Of a stretch of 18,110 bases of DNA, positions 1 to 5,933 are shown one piece after another. The translations under genes were made by a program, and so were the position numbers. The stretch is from the NCBI GenBank assembly GCA_964509845.1, contig CAZDZG010000021.1, forward strand, positions 1 through 18,110, given 5' to 3'. Within the stretch, counting starts at the first letter, position 1. Every line of letters starts with the position of its first letter. The DNA comes from WYZ-LMO6 sp964509845. Its GTDB lineage: Archaea > Hadarchaeota > Hadarchaeia > Hadarchaeales > WYZ-LMO6. The notes under the pieces are model-generated. The model had not been told where the DNA came from. It ran no database searches and was given only the letters and a program-made list of their open reading frames with translations.

Positions 1-44
1 CCGAGCTCTATTCCCTCCTCAACCGGTTCCCCGTCTCCTGCTAG
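1..44 (+). CDS. possible C-terminal end of an upstream gene (partial)
   Basis: Reading from base 3, an open frame gives ELYSLLNRFPVSC and then TAG at 42-44. The composition looks like an ordinary protein tail and the next gene starts 43 nt later with its own promoter-like box. Only 13 residues are visible, so no function can be assigned. NadA would fit beside nadX but nothing here shows it. The other two forward frames are also open or nearly so over this short stretch, so the call is weak. Confidence 0.3.
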   Translation, partial: ELYSLLNRFPVSC

Positions 45-48
45 ATAA

Positions 49-56
49 GATTAAAC
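49..56 (+). promoter_or_regulatory. putative TATA box of nadX
   Basis: GATTAAAC is the only A/T-rich stretch in a G-rich gap and lies 31-38 nt before the TTG start at 87. Transcription would start at about 75-82, just before or within the Shine-Dalgarno sequence GGAGGTGA at 76-83. Confidence 0.45.
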
Positions 57-86
57 GGGGAGGGGGGGAAGGAGGGAGGTGAGCCC

Positions 87-932
87 TTGGCGCCCTCCCC
101 TGCAGGCCCGCTAGGGGTTTCCCTCCTGGGTTGTGGTGAGATAGGGGGCATCCTGGCCAGGGCGATCAGGGAGGGAAGGGCGGGGAAGGTACGGCTCAGG
201 TACCTCTTTGACAGGGATCCCGCCAGGAGCAGGAGGCTGGCGGAGGAGCTGGGGGGAGGGGTGAGGGTGGCGAGTTCCTTCTCCGAGCTCCTCTCCGACC
301 CGGAGACCAGGGTGGTGGTGGAGGCAGCCTCCCAGGAGGCCGTGGCGGAGTACGGGGAGGAGATCCTGCGCTCGGGAAAGGATCTGATGGTGATGAGCGT
401 GGGGGCCCTGGCCGACGAGGACCTGCTCCGCCGGCTGAGGGAGGCGGCGGCCGAGGGGGGAAGCAGGATCCACATCCCCTCGGGCTCCGTGCTGGGGGTG
501 GATGGGGTGAAGGCGGCGGGGCTGGTGGGGATCAGGGAGGCAAGGCTCATCACCCGGAAGCCCCCGGCGGCCCTGGCCTACAGTCCCTACCTGAGGGAGA
601 GGGGGATGGACCTTTCCAACCTGAGGGAGCCGAAGGTGGTGTTCGAGGGGACCGCGAGGGAGGCGGTGAGGGCCTTCCCCGAGAGCGTGAACATAGCGGC
701 CACCCTGGCGCTGGCGGGGATAGGTTTTGAGAGGCTCAAGGTGAAGATCATAGCGGATCCCTTCCTGGACAGGAACGTGCACGAGCTGAGGCTGGAGGGG
801 GAGGCGGGGGAGATGGTGACGGTGGCCAGGAACGTGCCCTCCCCCGGCAACCCCAGGACCAGCTACCTGGCGGCCCTCTCGGCCATCATGAGGCTCAGGG
901 ACCTGGTGGAGACCCTGCTGGTGGGAACTTAG
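87..932 (+). CDS. nadX: L-aspartate dehydrogenase
   Basis: This 281-residue protein (family usually about 265) should oxidise L-aspartate to iminoaspartate with NAD(P)+, the first step of de novo NAD synthesis, in the cytoplasm. The N-terminus has a Rossmann motif GCGEIG at residues 15-20. The C-terminal half has the family signature DRNVHE, whose His is the catalytic-type residue, followed by NVPSPGNPRTSYLAALSA near residues 250-265. The TTG start is chosen because a strong Shine-Dalgarno GGAGGTGA ends 3 nt before it and the Rossmann strand follows directly. The frame has no closer ATG. The product normally feeds quinolinate synthase (NadA, not in the window) and then NadC, encoded 2.4 kb downstream. 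The stop codon overlaps that of the convergent SepCysS gene by 3 nt. Identity is confident. Preference for NAD or NADP cannot be read from the sequence. Confidence 0.93.
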   Translation: MAPSPAGPLGVSLLGCGEIGGILARAIREGRAGKVRLRYLFDRDPARSRRLAEELGGGVRVASSFSELLSDPETRVVVEAASQEAVAEYGEEILRSGKDLMVMSVGALADEDLLRRLREAAAEGGSRIHIPSGSVLGVDGVKAAGLVGIREARLITRKPPAALAYSPYLRERGMDLSNLREPKVVFEGTAREAVRAFPESVNIAATLALAGIGFERLKVKIIADPFLDRNVHELRLEGEAGEMVTVARNVPSPGNPRTSYLAALSAIMRLRDLVETLLVGT

Positions 933-2134
933 GTGACGGCCAGCCCGTACTTCCTGGCTATCTCTAGGAAGCTCTCCGCCACCAGCTTGACCTCCTCCCA
1001 GGTCAGGCCGTAGGTGTTGAGCTTGAAGTGCCTGGTGAGGCCGGGCTGGATCCCCACGATCCCCCTTCGCTTGAGCTCCTCGTAGAGGAAGAAGCCCTTC
1101 CTGGGATGGGTCCTGGAGATCCTGTAGAGGCCTTCGGACTCCAGGTGGATGAGCGTGTGCCTCTTGGGTCTCTCCCCCAGCTGCCTGGTCCCCTCTATCC
1201 TCTCCAGCTCCCCCACCAGGTACCTGGCCTTCCTCACCTCCTCCTCCCACCTTCCCACCCTCTCCACCACGTGAGGGAAGGAAGCCATCAGGGTTACCAG
1301 CGGGGCACCCATCACCGTGCACCCGAGCAGCGCCAGTTCCTTCTCGGGGAAGGACCTGCCGCTCCATTCCCCCCTGATCTCCGACCTCCTCAGCACCCTC
1401 TCCGCCACCTCCCCTCCCAGGGCCAGGATTCCGGTGGGGGCGCTGGAGGCCCAGCTCTTGTGCCCGCTGCTGACCAGCACGTCCGCCCCCAGCCTCTTCC
1501 CGTCCACGGGCATCACCCCCGCGGTGTAGGCGGCGTTGAGGAGGAAGGGCACCCCCCACTCCCGGCACAGCTTTCCCACCTCCCCCGCCTCCGCTAGGTT
1601 CCCGTAGAAGGAGTCCACGTGGGTGAGCAGCACCAGGGAGGGTGGCCTCCCGGTCTCCCTCTTCACCCTCTCCAGGGTTTCCTGATAGGCCTGGGGGGTG
1701 ATCCTGAACTCTGGGGGACCGGAGTGGGGGACCTCCCTCACCCGCAGGCGGGCCAGCTCGGCGGCCAGGTAGGTGGAGTAGTGGGCCAGGCTGTCCACCA
1801 CCACGCAGTCCCCGGGGGAGGCCAGGGAGGAGAAGGCGATGAACTTTCCCTCCCTGCACCTGGTCACCACCCTCGCCACCTCCAGGTTCAGGAACTTCGC
1901 CAGGTCCTCCAGGAAATCCGCGATGGGGGGGCGCTCTATCCTGTCCAGCCTGGGGGTCTTGGGAGGGCACCAGTCGCAGACGGAGTACCCGTCCCCGAAC
2001 TCCAGCAGGGCCCTCCTGGCCTCCGGGGTGAGGATCCCTCCCCTCTGGATGGGGTTGAGGTTGATGAGGCCCTCCCTTCCCAGTTCCCTCCGGAGCTCCC
2101 TGTACCTGGAGAGGCGGTTGGGGGTAAGGCCCAT
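929..2134 (-). CDS. pscS: O-phospho-L-seryl-tRNA:Cys-tRNA synthase (SepCysS)
   Basis: A PLP enzyme of 401 residues that converts phosphoseryl-tRNA(Cys), made by SepRS, into Cys-tRNA(Cys) using a sulfur donor. Visible signatures: the N-terminal block NLNPIQRGGIL (25-35); FGDGYSVCDWC with the conserved pair Cys53/Cys56; the SSGHKS motif whose Lys226 should bind PLP; and Cys272 in LLGCTVMGAP. These three Cys match the ones known to carry persulfide sulfur in methanogen SepCysS. Length is normal for the family. The gene diverges from the NIL-ferredoxin/UPF0280 pair across a 54-bp gap, and in methanogens those proteins act in sulfide assimilation, which supports a shared role. SepRS is not in this window. 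The ATG at 2134 has an A/T-rich box 24-32 nt upstream and no Shine-Dalgarno, so the mRNA is probably leaderless. Confidence 0.95.
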   Translation of the reverse strand: MGLTPNRLSRYRELRRELGREGLINLNPIQRGGILTPEARRALLEFGDGYSVCDWCPPKTPRLDRIERPPIADFLEDLAKFLNLEVARVVTRCREGKFIAFSSLASPGDCVVVDSLAHYSTYLAAELARLRVREVPHSGPPEFRITPQAYQETLERVKRETGRPPSLVLLTHVDSFYGNLAEAGEVGKLCREWGVPFLLNAAYTAGVMPVDGKRLGADVLVSSGHKSWASSAPTGILALGGEVAERVLRRSEIRGEWSGRSFPEKELALLGCTVMGAPLVTLMASFPHVVERVGRWEEEVRKARYLVGELERIEGTRQLGERPKRHTLIHLESEGLYRISRTHPRKGFFLYEELKRRGIVGIQPGLTRHFKLNTYGLTWEEVKLVAESFLEIARKYGLAVT

Positions 2135-2156
2135 CCCCCTTACTCCGGAGGGGGAG

Positions 2157-2166
2157 GTATTTTTAG
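2157..2166. promoter_or_regulatory. shared A/T box between divergent pscS and ferredoxin genes
   Basis: GTATTTTTAG is the only A/T tract in the 54-bp gap 2135-2188. It lies 23-32 nt from both start codons (2134 on - and 2189 on +), the distance seen for the other TATA-like boxes here. One TBP site may serve both directions. The 8-bp palindrome CTCCGGAG at 2143-2150 lies between this box and pscS. Confidence 0.5.
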
Positions 2167-2188
2167 CCGAGGGGGAGGAGGTGGGAAG

Positions 2189-2590
2189 ATGAGGAAGATT
2201 CTGCTGAGGTACCCCCCGGAGATGGCGGAGAAGCCCGTTTTCGCCACCGTCCTGCTGGAGACGGGCATCCCGGCCAACATCCTGTACTCCAGCATAGGGG
2301 CCAGGGGAGGGGAGATCCTGATAGGGGTGGACGCTCCCCCCGAGGCGGTGGAGAGGATGCTCGCCCTCTTCCGCAGAAAGGGGGTGGAGGCGGTGGAGGT
2401 GAGGAAGGCGGTGGAGGTGGACAGGGAGCGCTGCATCGACTGCGGCGCCTGTCTCTCCCTCTGCCCCACCCAGGCCCTGAGGTTTTCCCCCGATTACTCC
2501 CTCGAGGTGGTGGAGGAGAGGTGCGTGTGCTGTGAGGCCTGCGTTCCCGCCTGCCCGGTGAGGGCCATCACCGTGAGGAGCTTCGAATGA
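2189..2590 (+). CDS. NIL-domain 2x[4Fe-4S] ferredoxin
   Basis: This 133-residue protein has a NIL-type (ferredoxin-like fold) domain at residues 1-76 and two [4Fe-4S] binding motifs: CIDCGACLSLCP (Cys82, 85, 88, 92) and CVCCEACVPACP (Cys112, 115, 118, 122). It is a cytoplasmic electron carrier. In Methanosarcina acetivorans a NIL/ferredoxin protein works with a COG1900 (DUF39) partner to make homocysteine from aspartate semialdehyde and sulfide. No COG1900 gene is present in this window. The ATG at 2189 follows a good Shine-Dalgarno GGAGGAGGTG (2174-2183); the open frame continues upstream only as antisense of pscS. The stop overlaps the next ATG (ATGA), so it is translationally coupled to the UPF0280 gene. 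The family call is firm. The homocysteine role is inferred from relatives and neighbours. Confidence 0.9.
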   Translation: MRKILLRYPPEMAEKPVFATVLLETGIPANILYSSIGARGGEILIGVDAPPEAVERMLALFRRKGVEAVEVRKAVEVDRERCIDCGACLSLCPTQALRFSPDYSLEVVEERCVCCEACVPACPVRAITVRSFE

Positions 2591-3342
2591 TCTCCCTGAG
2601 GTGGTCCTACCGGGAGACCAGGCTGCTGGTGAAGACCGACACCCCGGAGGCGGCCAGGGCCTGCGTGCTGGCCGCCCTCAGGGCCAGGAGGGAGGTGGAG
2701 AGGTTCATGCTCCTTCACCCGGAGTTCCGCTACTCCCTCGAGCCCCTTTCCTTTCCGGGGGAGAGGTTGCCCAGGGTGGTGGAACTCATGGTGGAGGCGG
2801 GAAGGAAGGCTGGGGTGGGGCCCTTCGCCGCGGTGGCGGGGGCCATTGCCCAGCTGGCCCTGGAGGGGGCGAAGGAGGCGGGGGCGGTCAACGCGGTGGT
2901 GGAGAACGGCGGCGACATAGCGCTGGACGGCAGGAGGGAGTTTTCGGTGGGGATCCTCGCGGGGGAGCACCCCCTTTCCGGCAGACTGGTCCTCTCCCTC
3001 TCCCCGGCGGAGCTTCCGGCGGGGGTATGCACGAGCTCCGGAACGGTGGGGCCCTCCCTCAGCTTCGGCTGGGCCGATGCCGTTACGGTGATCTCCGATG
3101 AGGCCGCCCTGGCCGATGCGGCCGCCACCTCCATCTCCAACGAGGTGAGGGGGGAGGCGGAGGAGGCGGTGGGAAGGGGGCTGGACAGGGCCAGGGAGAT
3201 CCCGGGGGTGAGGGGATGCCTGATCCTCTTCCGGGACAGGGTGGGGGCGGTGGGGAGGCTTCCCGCCCTGCGCTGGGCGAGGAGGAAGCTCTCCCCCCCT
3301 CCCGCCTGGCCCCTCCCGCTGGAGGAGTGGTGGGGCCGGTAA
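2587..3342 (+). CDS. UPF0280 family protein (COG2122), likely sulfide assimilation
   Basis: A 251-residue member of UPF0280, an ApbE-like fold family. Family signatures are VGPFAAVAGAIA (77-88), ENGGDI (106-111) and GVCTSSGTVGPS (146-157) with Cys148, then an Ala/Asp-rich block ALADAAATSISN. The Cys in CTSSG is a candidate persulfide carrier. In Methanosarcina, a COG2122 protein is implicated in sulfide-dependent homocysteine and Cys-tRNA synthesis. The 4-nt overlap with the ferredoxin gene, and pscS just across a shared promoter gap, fit that role. It is not a typical ApbE flavin transferase: I see no lipobox and no signal peptide. Family assignment is confident; the biochemical activity remains open. 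Confidence 0.88.
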   Translation: MISLRWSYRETRLLVKTDTPEAARACVLAALRARREVERFMLLHPEFRYSLEPLSFPGERLPRVVELMVEAGRKAGVGPFAAVAGAIAQLALEGAKEAGAVNAVVENGGDIALDGRREFSVGILAGEHPLSGRLVLSLSPAELPAGVCTSSGTVGPSLSFGWADAVTVISDEAALADAAATSISNEVRGEAEEAVGRGLDRAREIPGVRGCLILFRDRVGAVGRLPALRWARRKLSPPPAWPLPLEEWWGR

Positions 3343-3350
3343 GGTTAAAT
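3343..3350 (+). promoter_or_regulatory. putative TATA box of nadC
   Basis: GGTTAAAT starts directly after the UPF0280 stop codon and lies 23-30 nt before the GTG at 3373. There is no clear Shine-Dalgarno near the GTG, so a leaderless nadC transcript with its own promoter is likely. Confidence 0.5.
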
Positions 3351-3372
3351 GGGAGGGGATAAGTAAAAGCGA

Positions 3373-4257
3373 GTGTTGGACGACTTTCCCAGGGGCTCGG
3401 AGCTCAATCCCTACGTGAGGGAAAAGATAAGGCAGATGCTGTGCGAGGACCTTGGCTTTGGGGACCTCACCACCGAGGTCCTGGTGGATCCCCGGACGGT
3501 GGTGAGGGCCAGGATAGTCTCCAATGAGGAGGGGATCCTTGCCGGGATCCCCGAGGCCAGCCTGGCCTTCAAGGAGATGGGGGTGAGGATCCTGAGTTCC
3601 AAGCAGGACGGGGAGCCCCTCCGCCCCGGCGAGGTGGTGATGGAGGTGGAGGGGCCGGCCCAGGGAGTGCTGAAGGCGGAAAGGGTTTCCCTCAATCTCC
3701 TCATGCGCATGAGCGGGGTGGCCACGGCGGCCAGGATGATGGTGGAGAAGGCCAAAAGGGTGGCCCCGGACGTGAGGGTGGCCGCCACCCGCAAGACCCT
3801 TCCTCTCCTGACCTACTTCGACAAGAGGGCGGTGATGGTGGGGGGAGGGGATCCCCACCGGTGGAGGCTGGACGATGCCGTTCTGGTGAAGAAGGATCAC
3901 CTCAGGCTGGTGGACTCGGTGGAGGAGGCGGTGAGAAGGGTCAGGAGGGGGGTGAGCTTCACCAGGAAGGTGGAGGTGGAGGTGACGAGCGCCGAGGAGG
4001 CGCTGGCCGCGGCCAGGGCGGGGGCGGACGTGATAATGCTGGACAACGTTCCCCCCTCCGAGGTGAGGAGGGCGGTGGAGGAGCTGAAGAGGGAGGGACT
4101 GAGGGAGAGGGTGATCCTGGAGGTCTCGGGTGGCATCACCCCGGAGAACCTGGAGGAGTACGCCAGGGCGGGAGCGGACGTGCTCTCCTCCAGCTACATG
4201 ACCTTCAGGTCCCTGGCCGTGGACATGAGGCTGGAGATCGTGGAGGTAAAGCGGTAA
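3373..4257 (+). CDS. nadC: nicotinate-nucleotide pyrophosphorylase (quinolinate phosphoribosyltransferase)
   Basis: A 294-residue enzyme that joins quinolinate and PRPP to give nicotinate mononucleotide, CO2 and pyrophosphate, the last step specific to de novo NAD synthesis. Motifs in order: EDLGFGDLTT (25-34), ERVSLNLLMRMSGVAT (103-118), TRKT (139-142) and GGGDPHRWRLDDAVLVKKDH (157-176) with His162 and Arg163 for substrate phosphates, then the barrel signatures MLDN and EVSGGI. The family usually has KDNH where this protein has KKDH, a mild oddity. The GTG at 3373 fits the TATA-like box; the TTG at 3376 is an alternative. It forms a pathway pair with nadX at 87-932. ModD is a related family, but the archaeal-type GGGDPHR block and nadX nearby favour NadC. 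Confidence 0.92.
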   Translation: MLDDFPRGSELNPYVREKIRQMLCEDLGFGDLTTEVLVDPRTVVRARIVSNEEGILAGIPEASLAFKEMGVRILSSKQDGEPLRPGEVVMEVEGPAQGVLKAERVSLNLLMRMSGVATAARMMVEKAKRVAPDVRVAATRKTLPLLTYFDKRAVMVGGGDPHRWRLDDAVLVKKDHLRLVDSVEEAVRRVRRGVSFTRKVEVEVTSAEEALAAARAGADVIMLDNVPPSEVRRAVEELKREGLRERVILEVSGGITPENLEEYARAGADVLSSSYMTFRSLAVDMRLEIVEVKR

Positions 4258-4266
4258 GGTTAAAAA
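4258..4266 (+). promoter_or_regulatory. putative TATA box of the winged-helix gene
   Basis: GGTTAAAAA begins directly after the nadC stop and lies 33-41 nt before the ATG at 4299. That leaves room for a short leader holding the weak Shine-Dalgarno-like GAGGGTGA at 4287-4294. Confidence 0.45.
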
Positions 4267-4298
4267 GGGGGAGGCTTCCCATACTCGAGGGTGAAAGG

Positions 4299-4514
4299 AT
4301 GGAGGGACTCTCGCCCAACGCCCAGAAGGTGTACGAGGCGCTTAAGAAGCTGGGCGCCACCTCTCCCAACACCCTCAAGACGGCCGATGACGTGATGAGG
4401 GCGGCGAAGCTCCCCAAGGGGATGGTGAACAACTCCCTCATGGAGCTGGTCTCCAAGGGCTTCGCCAAGAGGGTGGCCAGGGAGAAGGCGGCCGGCTACT
4501 ACCTGTTGAAGTAA
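4299..4514 (+). CDS. small winged-helix-like DNA-binding protein
   Basis: A 71-residue protein with a probable helix-turn-helix: residues 5-20 (SPNAQKVYEALKKLGA) as helix 1, TADDVMRAA as helix 2, PKGMVNNSLMELVSKG as the recognition helix, and KRVAREKAAGYYLL as a basic strand or wing. Net charge is strongly positive. I recall similar short proteins in methanogen-related archaea annotated only as transcriptional regulators. It may be a local regulator or an abundant nucleoid-type protein, and there is no effector domain. The ATG at 4299 is chosen because a TATA-like box and a Shine-Dalgarno-like stretch lie at suitable distances and the frame upstream is nadC antisense-free shadow sequence. It has its own promoter-like box and so does the following gene, so it is probably monocistronic. 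Confidence 0.75.
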   Translation: MEGLSPNAQKVYEALKKLGATSPNTLKTADDVMRAAKLPKGMVNNSLMELVSKGFAKRVAREKAAGYYLLK

Positions 4515-4523
4515 GGGTTAAGC
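4515..4523 (+). promoter_or_regulatory. putative TATA box of the DUF763 gene
   Basis: GGGTTAAGC lies just after the stop codon at 4512-4514 and 25-33 nt before the ATG at 4548. The sequence before that ATG is pyrimidine-rich with no Shine-Dalgarno, which suggests a leaderless transcript. Confidence 0.5.
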
Positions 4524-4547
4524 CCCCGCCCCCCTTCCTTCCTTCGG

Positions 4548-5654
4548 ATGAGGACGGGGACGGCGGAACTGCCGCTGCACGGGGGACGCTGCCCTCCCTG
4601 GCTCTTCGAGAGGATGAAAAGGCTGGGGAGGGCGGTGGTGGGGGTGATCGTGGAGGAGTTTGGGAGGAGGGAATTTCTCCGCAGGATGGGGGATCCCTTT
4701 TTCTTCCAGTCCCTGGGCTGCGCCCTGGGCTACGACTGGCACTCCAGCGGCCTGAGCACCGTGACCCTGGGGGCCCTGAAGGAGGGGCTGGATCCCAGGG
4801 AGTTCGGGGTGGCGGTGTGCGGGGGAAAGGGTAGGGCCTCGAGGAGGACCCCCGAGGAGATCCGGAGGGCGGCCGAGCTCCTCTCCCTCCCCTCCCACAG
4901 GGTGGAGAGGCTGCAGTACGCCAGCAGGATGGCGGCGAAGGTGGACAACGCCTGCCTGCAGGACGGCTACCAGCTCTACCACCATTCCTTCCTCCTCACC
5001 GAGGACGGGGAGTGGGCGGTGATCCAGCAGGGGATGAGGGGGAGGTGGGCCAGGAGGTACCACTGGGTCTCGGAGGGGGTGAGGAGCTTCGTGGAGGAGC
5101 CCCACTCCGGCATAGCGGGGGAGAGGAGGGAGGAGCTGGTCCTCGACCTGACCGCCAGGGAGAGCGAGGGGGCGAGGAGGGGGAGCCTGGAGCTGGCCAA
5201 GAGGGATCCCTCGGAGCTCCTGGCCCTCAGCCGTGAGGCCGAACAGACCTCCCTCGACGAGTACCTCGGCCTCCCCCCAGGGAAGAGGCTGGTCATGCCG
5301 GAGGGGCACGGGATCCCGGGGCTGAGCGGGGAGACCCTGAGGGTGCTCAGGAGGGTGAGGGAGCTGGATCCGGGGAGCTACGAGGAGCTGGTGGCGGTGA
5401 GGGGCGTGGGACCCAGAACCCTAAGGGCCCTGGCCCTCCTCTCCGCCCTGGTCTACGGGGAGCCTCCTTGCTGGAGGGATCCGGTCAGGTACTCCTTCAC
5501 CGTGGGCGGTAAGGACGGCGTTCCCTTCCCGGTGGACAGGAGGCACTACGATGAGGTGGTGGAGTTCCTCCAGCTCGCGCTGGAGGAGGCCAGGGTGGAC
5601 AGGGAGGAAAAGCTGAAGGCCCTCCGCAGGCTGGCTTCGCTGGTGGGGCCGTGA
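4548..5654 (+). CDS. DUF763 family protein (COG1415)
   Basis: A 368-residue protein that matches DUF763 along its whole length. It starts with the hallmark RTGTAELPLHGGRCPPWLF (2-20). Conserved blocks follow, including SGLSTVTLGALKEGLDP and YQLYHHSFLLTEDGEWAVIQQGM. Near the C-terminus, LVAVRGVGPRTLRALALLS looks like a helix-hairpin-helix element, which usually contacts DNA or RNA backbone. The biochemical function of the family is unknown as far as I know; the HhH element hints at nucleic acid work, but this is inference. No membrane segments or signal peptide are visible. The ATG at 4548 starts directly with the family motif, so the start is well supported. The tRNA-Tyr gene begins 35 nt after its stop. 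Confidence 0.88.
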   Translation: MRTGTAELPLHGGRCPPWLFERMKRLGRAVVGVIVEEFGRREFLRRMGDPFFFQSLGCALGYDWHSSGLSTVTLGALKEGLDPREFGVAVCGGKGRASRRTPEEIRRAAELLSLPSHRVERLQYASRMAAKVDNACLQDGYQLYHHSFLLTEDGEWAVIQQGMRGRWARRYHWVSEGVRSFVEEPHSGIAGERREELVLDLTARESEGARRGSLELAKRDPSELLALSREAEQTSLDEYLGLPPGKRLVMPEGHGIPGLSGETLRVLRRVRELDPGSYEELVAVRGVGPRTLRALALLSALVYGEPPCWRDPVRYSFTVGGKDGVPFPVDRRHYDEVVEFLQLALEEARVDREEKLKALRRLASLVGP

Positions 5655-5659
5655 AAAGC

Positions 5660-5667
5660 CTTTATGC
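5660..5667 (+). promoter_or_regulatory. putative TATA box of tRNA-Tyr
   Basis: CTTTATGC lies 23-30 nt before the mature 5' end of tRNA-Tyr at 5690. It overlaps nothing else and starts 5 nt after the DUF763 stop. Confidence 0.5.
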
Positions 5668-5689
5668 CCGGTCTCCGAGAAGGGATGGT

Positions 5690-5778
5690 CCCGCGGTAGC
5701 TCAGCTTGGTAGAGCGGCCGGCTGTAGACCCGGGCCGCCACCGGCATGTCGGGAGTTCAAATCTCCCCCGCGGGACCA
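5690..5778 (+). tRNA. tRNA-Tyr(GTA) with a 12-nt intron
   Basis: The acceptor stem CCCGCGG (5690-5696) pairs perfectly with CCGCGGG (5768-5774). C1-G72 with discriminator A73 is the archaeal tRNA-Tyr identity, and CCA is encoded at 5776-5778. The D-arm is GCTC/GAGC. The anticodon stem GCCGG (5717-5721) pairs with CCGGC (5741-5745). Anticodon GTA is at 5724-5726. The T-arm is GGGAG/CTCCC around TTCAAAT. Twelve extra bases (5728-5739) sit at the canonical 37/38 site. Removing them leaves a standard 7-nt loop CTGTAGA. It has its own TATA-like box and heads the RNA cluster. Confidence 0.95.
5728..5739 (+). other. tRNA-Tyr intron, 37/38 position, 12 nt
   Basis: The insertion begins after G37. The bulge-helix-bulge is only partial: CTGT (5722-5725) faces GCCG (5734-5737) with one mismatch and one G-T pair, closed by a 5-nt loop. 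This makes a relaxed bulge-helix-loop form. Because an A stands on both sides, a one-base shift gives the same mature tRNA. Confidence 0.8.
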
Positions 5779-5809
5779 GCCCATCCCTCGGTTCCTCGGA
5801 ACCGCCGGG

Positions 5810-5817
5810 ATTTTAAG
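5810..5817 (+). promoter_or_regulatory. putative TATA box of the C/D box sRNA
   Basis: ATTTTAAG lies 22-29 nt before the predicted sRNA 5' end at 5839, the same spacing as at the tRNA and 5S genes in this window. Confidence 0.45.
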
Positions 5818-5838
5818 CTCGAAAATCGAAAAGAAAAA

Positions 5839-5898
5839 GCTGGATGATGAGTTTCACCGCTGCTGAAAAGATGATGCGGTGTGTCTTCCTCTGACAGC
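5839..5898 (+). ncRNA. C/D box guide sRNA
   Basis: This 60-nt unit has all four boxes in order: C (ATGATGA, 5844-5850), D' (CTGA, 5863-5866), C' (ATGATGC, 5871-5877, one mismatch to RUGAUGA) and D (CTGA, 5891-5894). A terminal stem GCTG (5839-5842) with CAGC (5895-5898) closes it. The guide regions are 12 nt (5851-5862) and 13 nt (5878-5890), typical of archaeal dual-guide sRNAs that direct 2'-O-methylation with fibrillarin, Nop5 and L7Ae. By the N+5 rule the D' guide would mark the G in target CAGC[G]GTGAAAC, and the D guide the A in AGGA[A]GACACACC. I could not place either target in rRNA or tRNA from memory. A T-rich run follows at 5904-5909. Confidence 0.85.
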
Positions 5899-5903
5899 AG
5901 CAC

Positions 5904-5911
5904 CTTTTTAT
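5904..5911 (+). promoter_or_regulatory. T-rich box: sRNA terminator and/or TATA box of the next gene
   Basis: CTTTTTAT lies 6 nt after the sRNA D-box stem, where an archaeal T-tract terminator would sit. It also lies 23-30 nt before the ATG at 5934, where a TATA box would sit. It may do both. Confidence 0.4.
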
Positions 5912-5933
5912 CCCTCCCGGAGACCACGAGGGG

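Noticed and set aside
111..1970. 619-codon open frame on the - strand
   Set aside because: It runs antisense to nadX and out of frame through pscS. Its translation is low-complexity Gly/Pro/Arg/His with no domain, while both real genes match known families.
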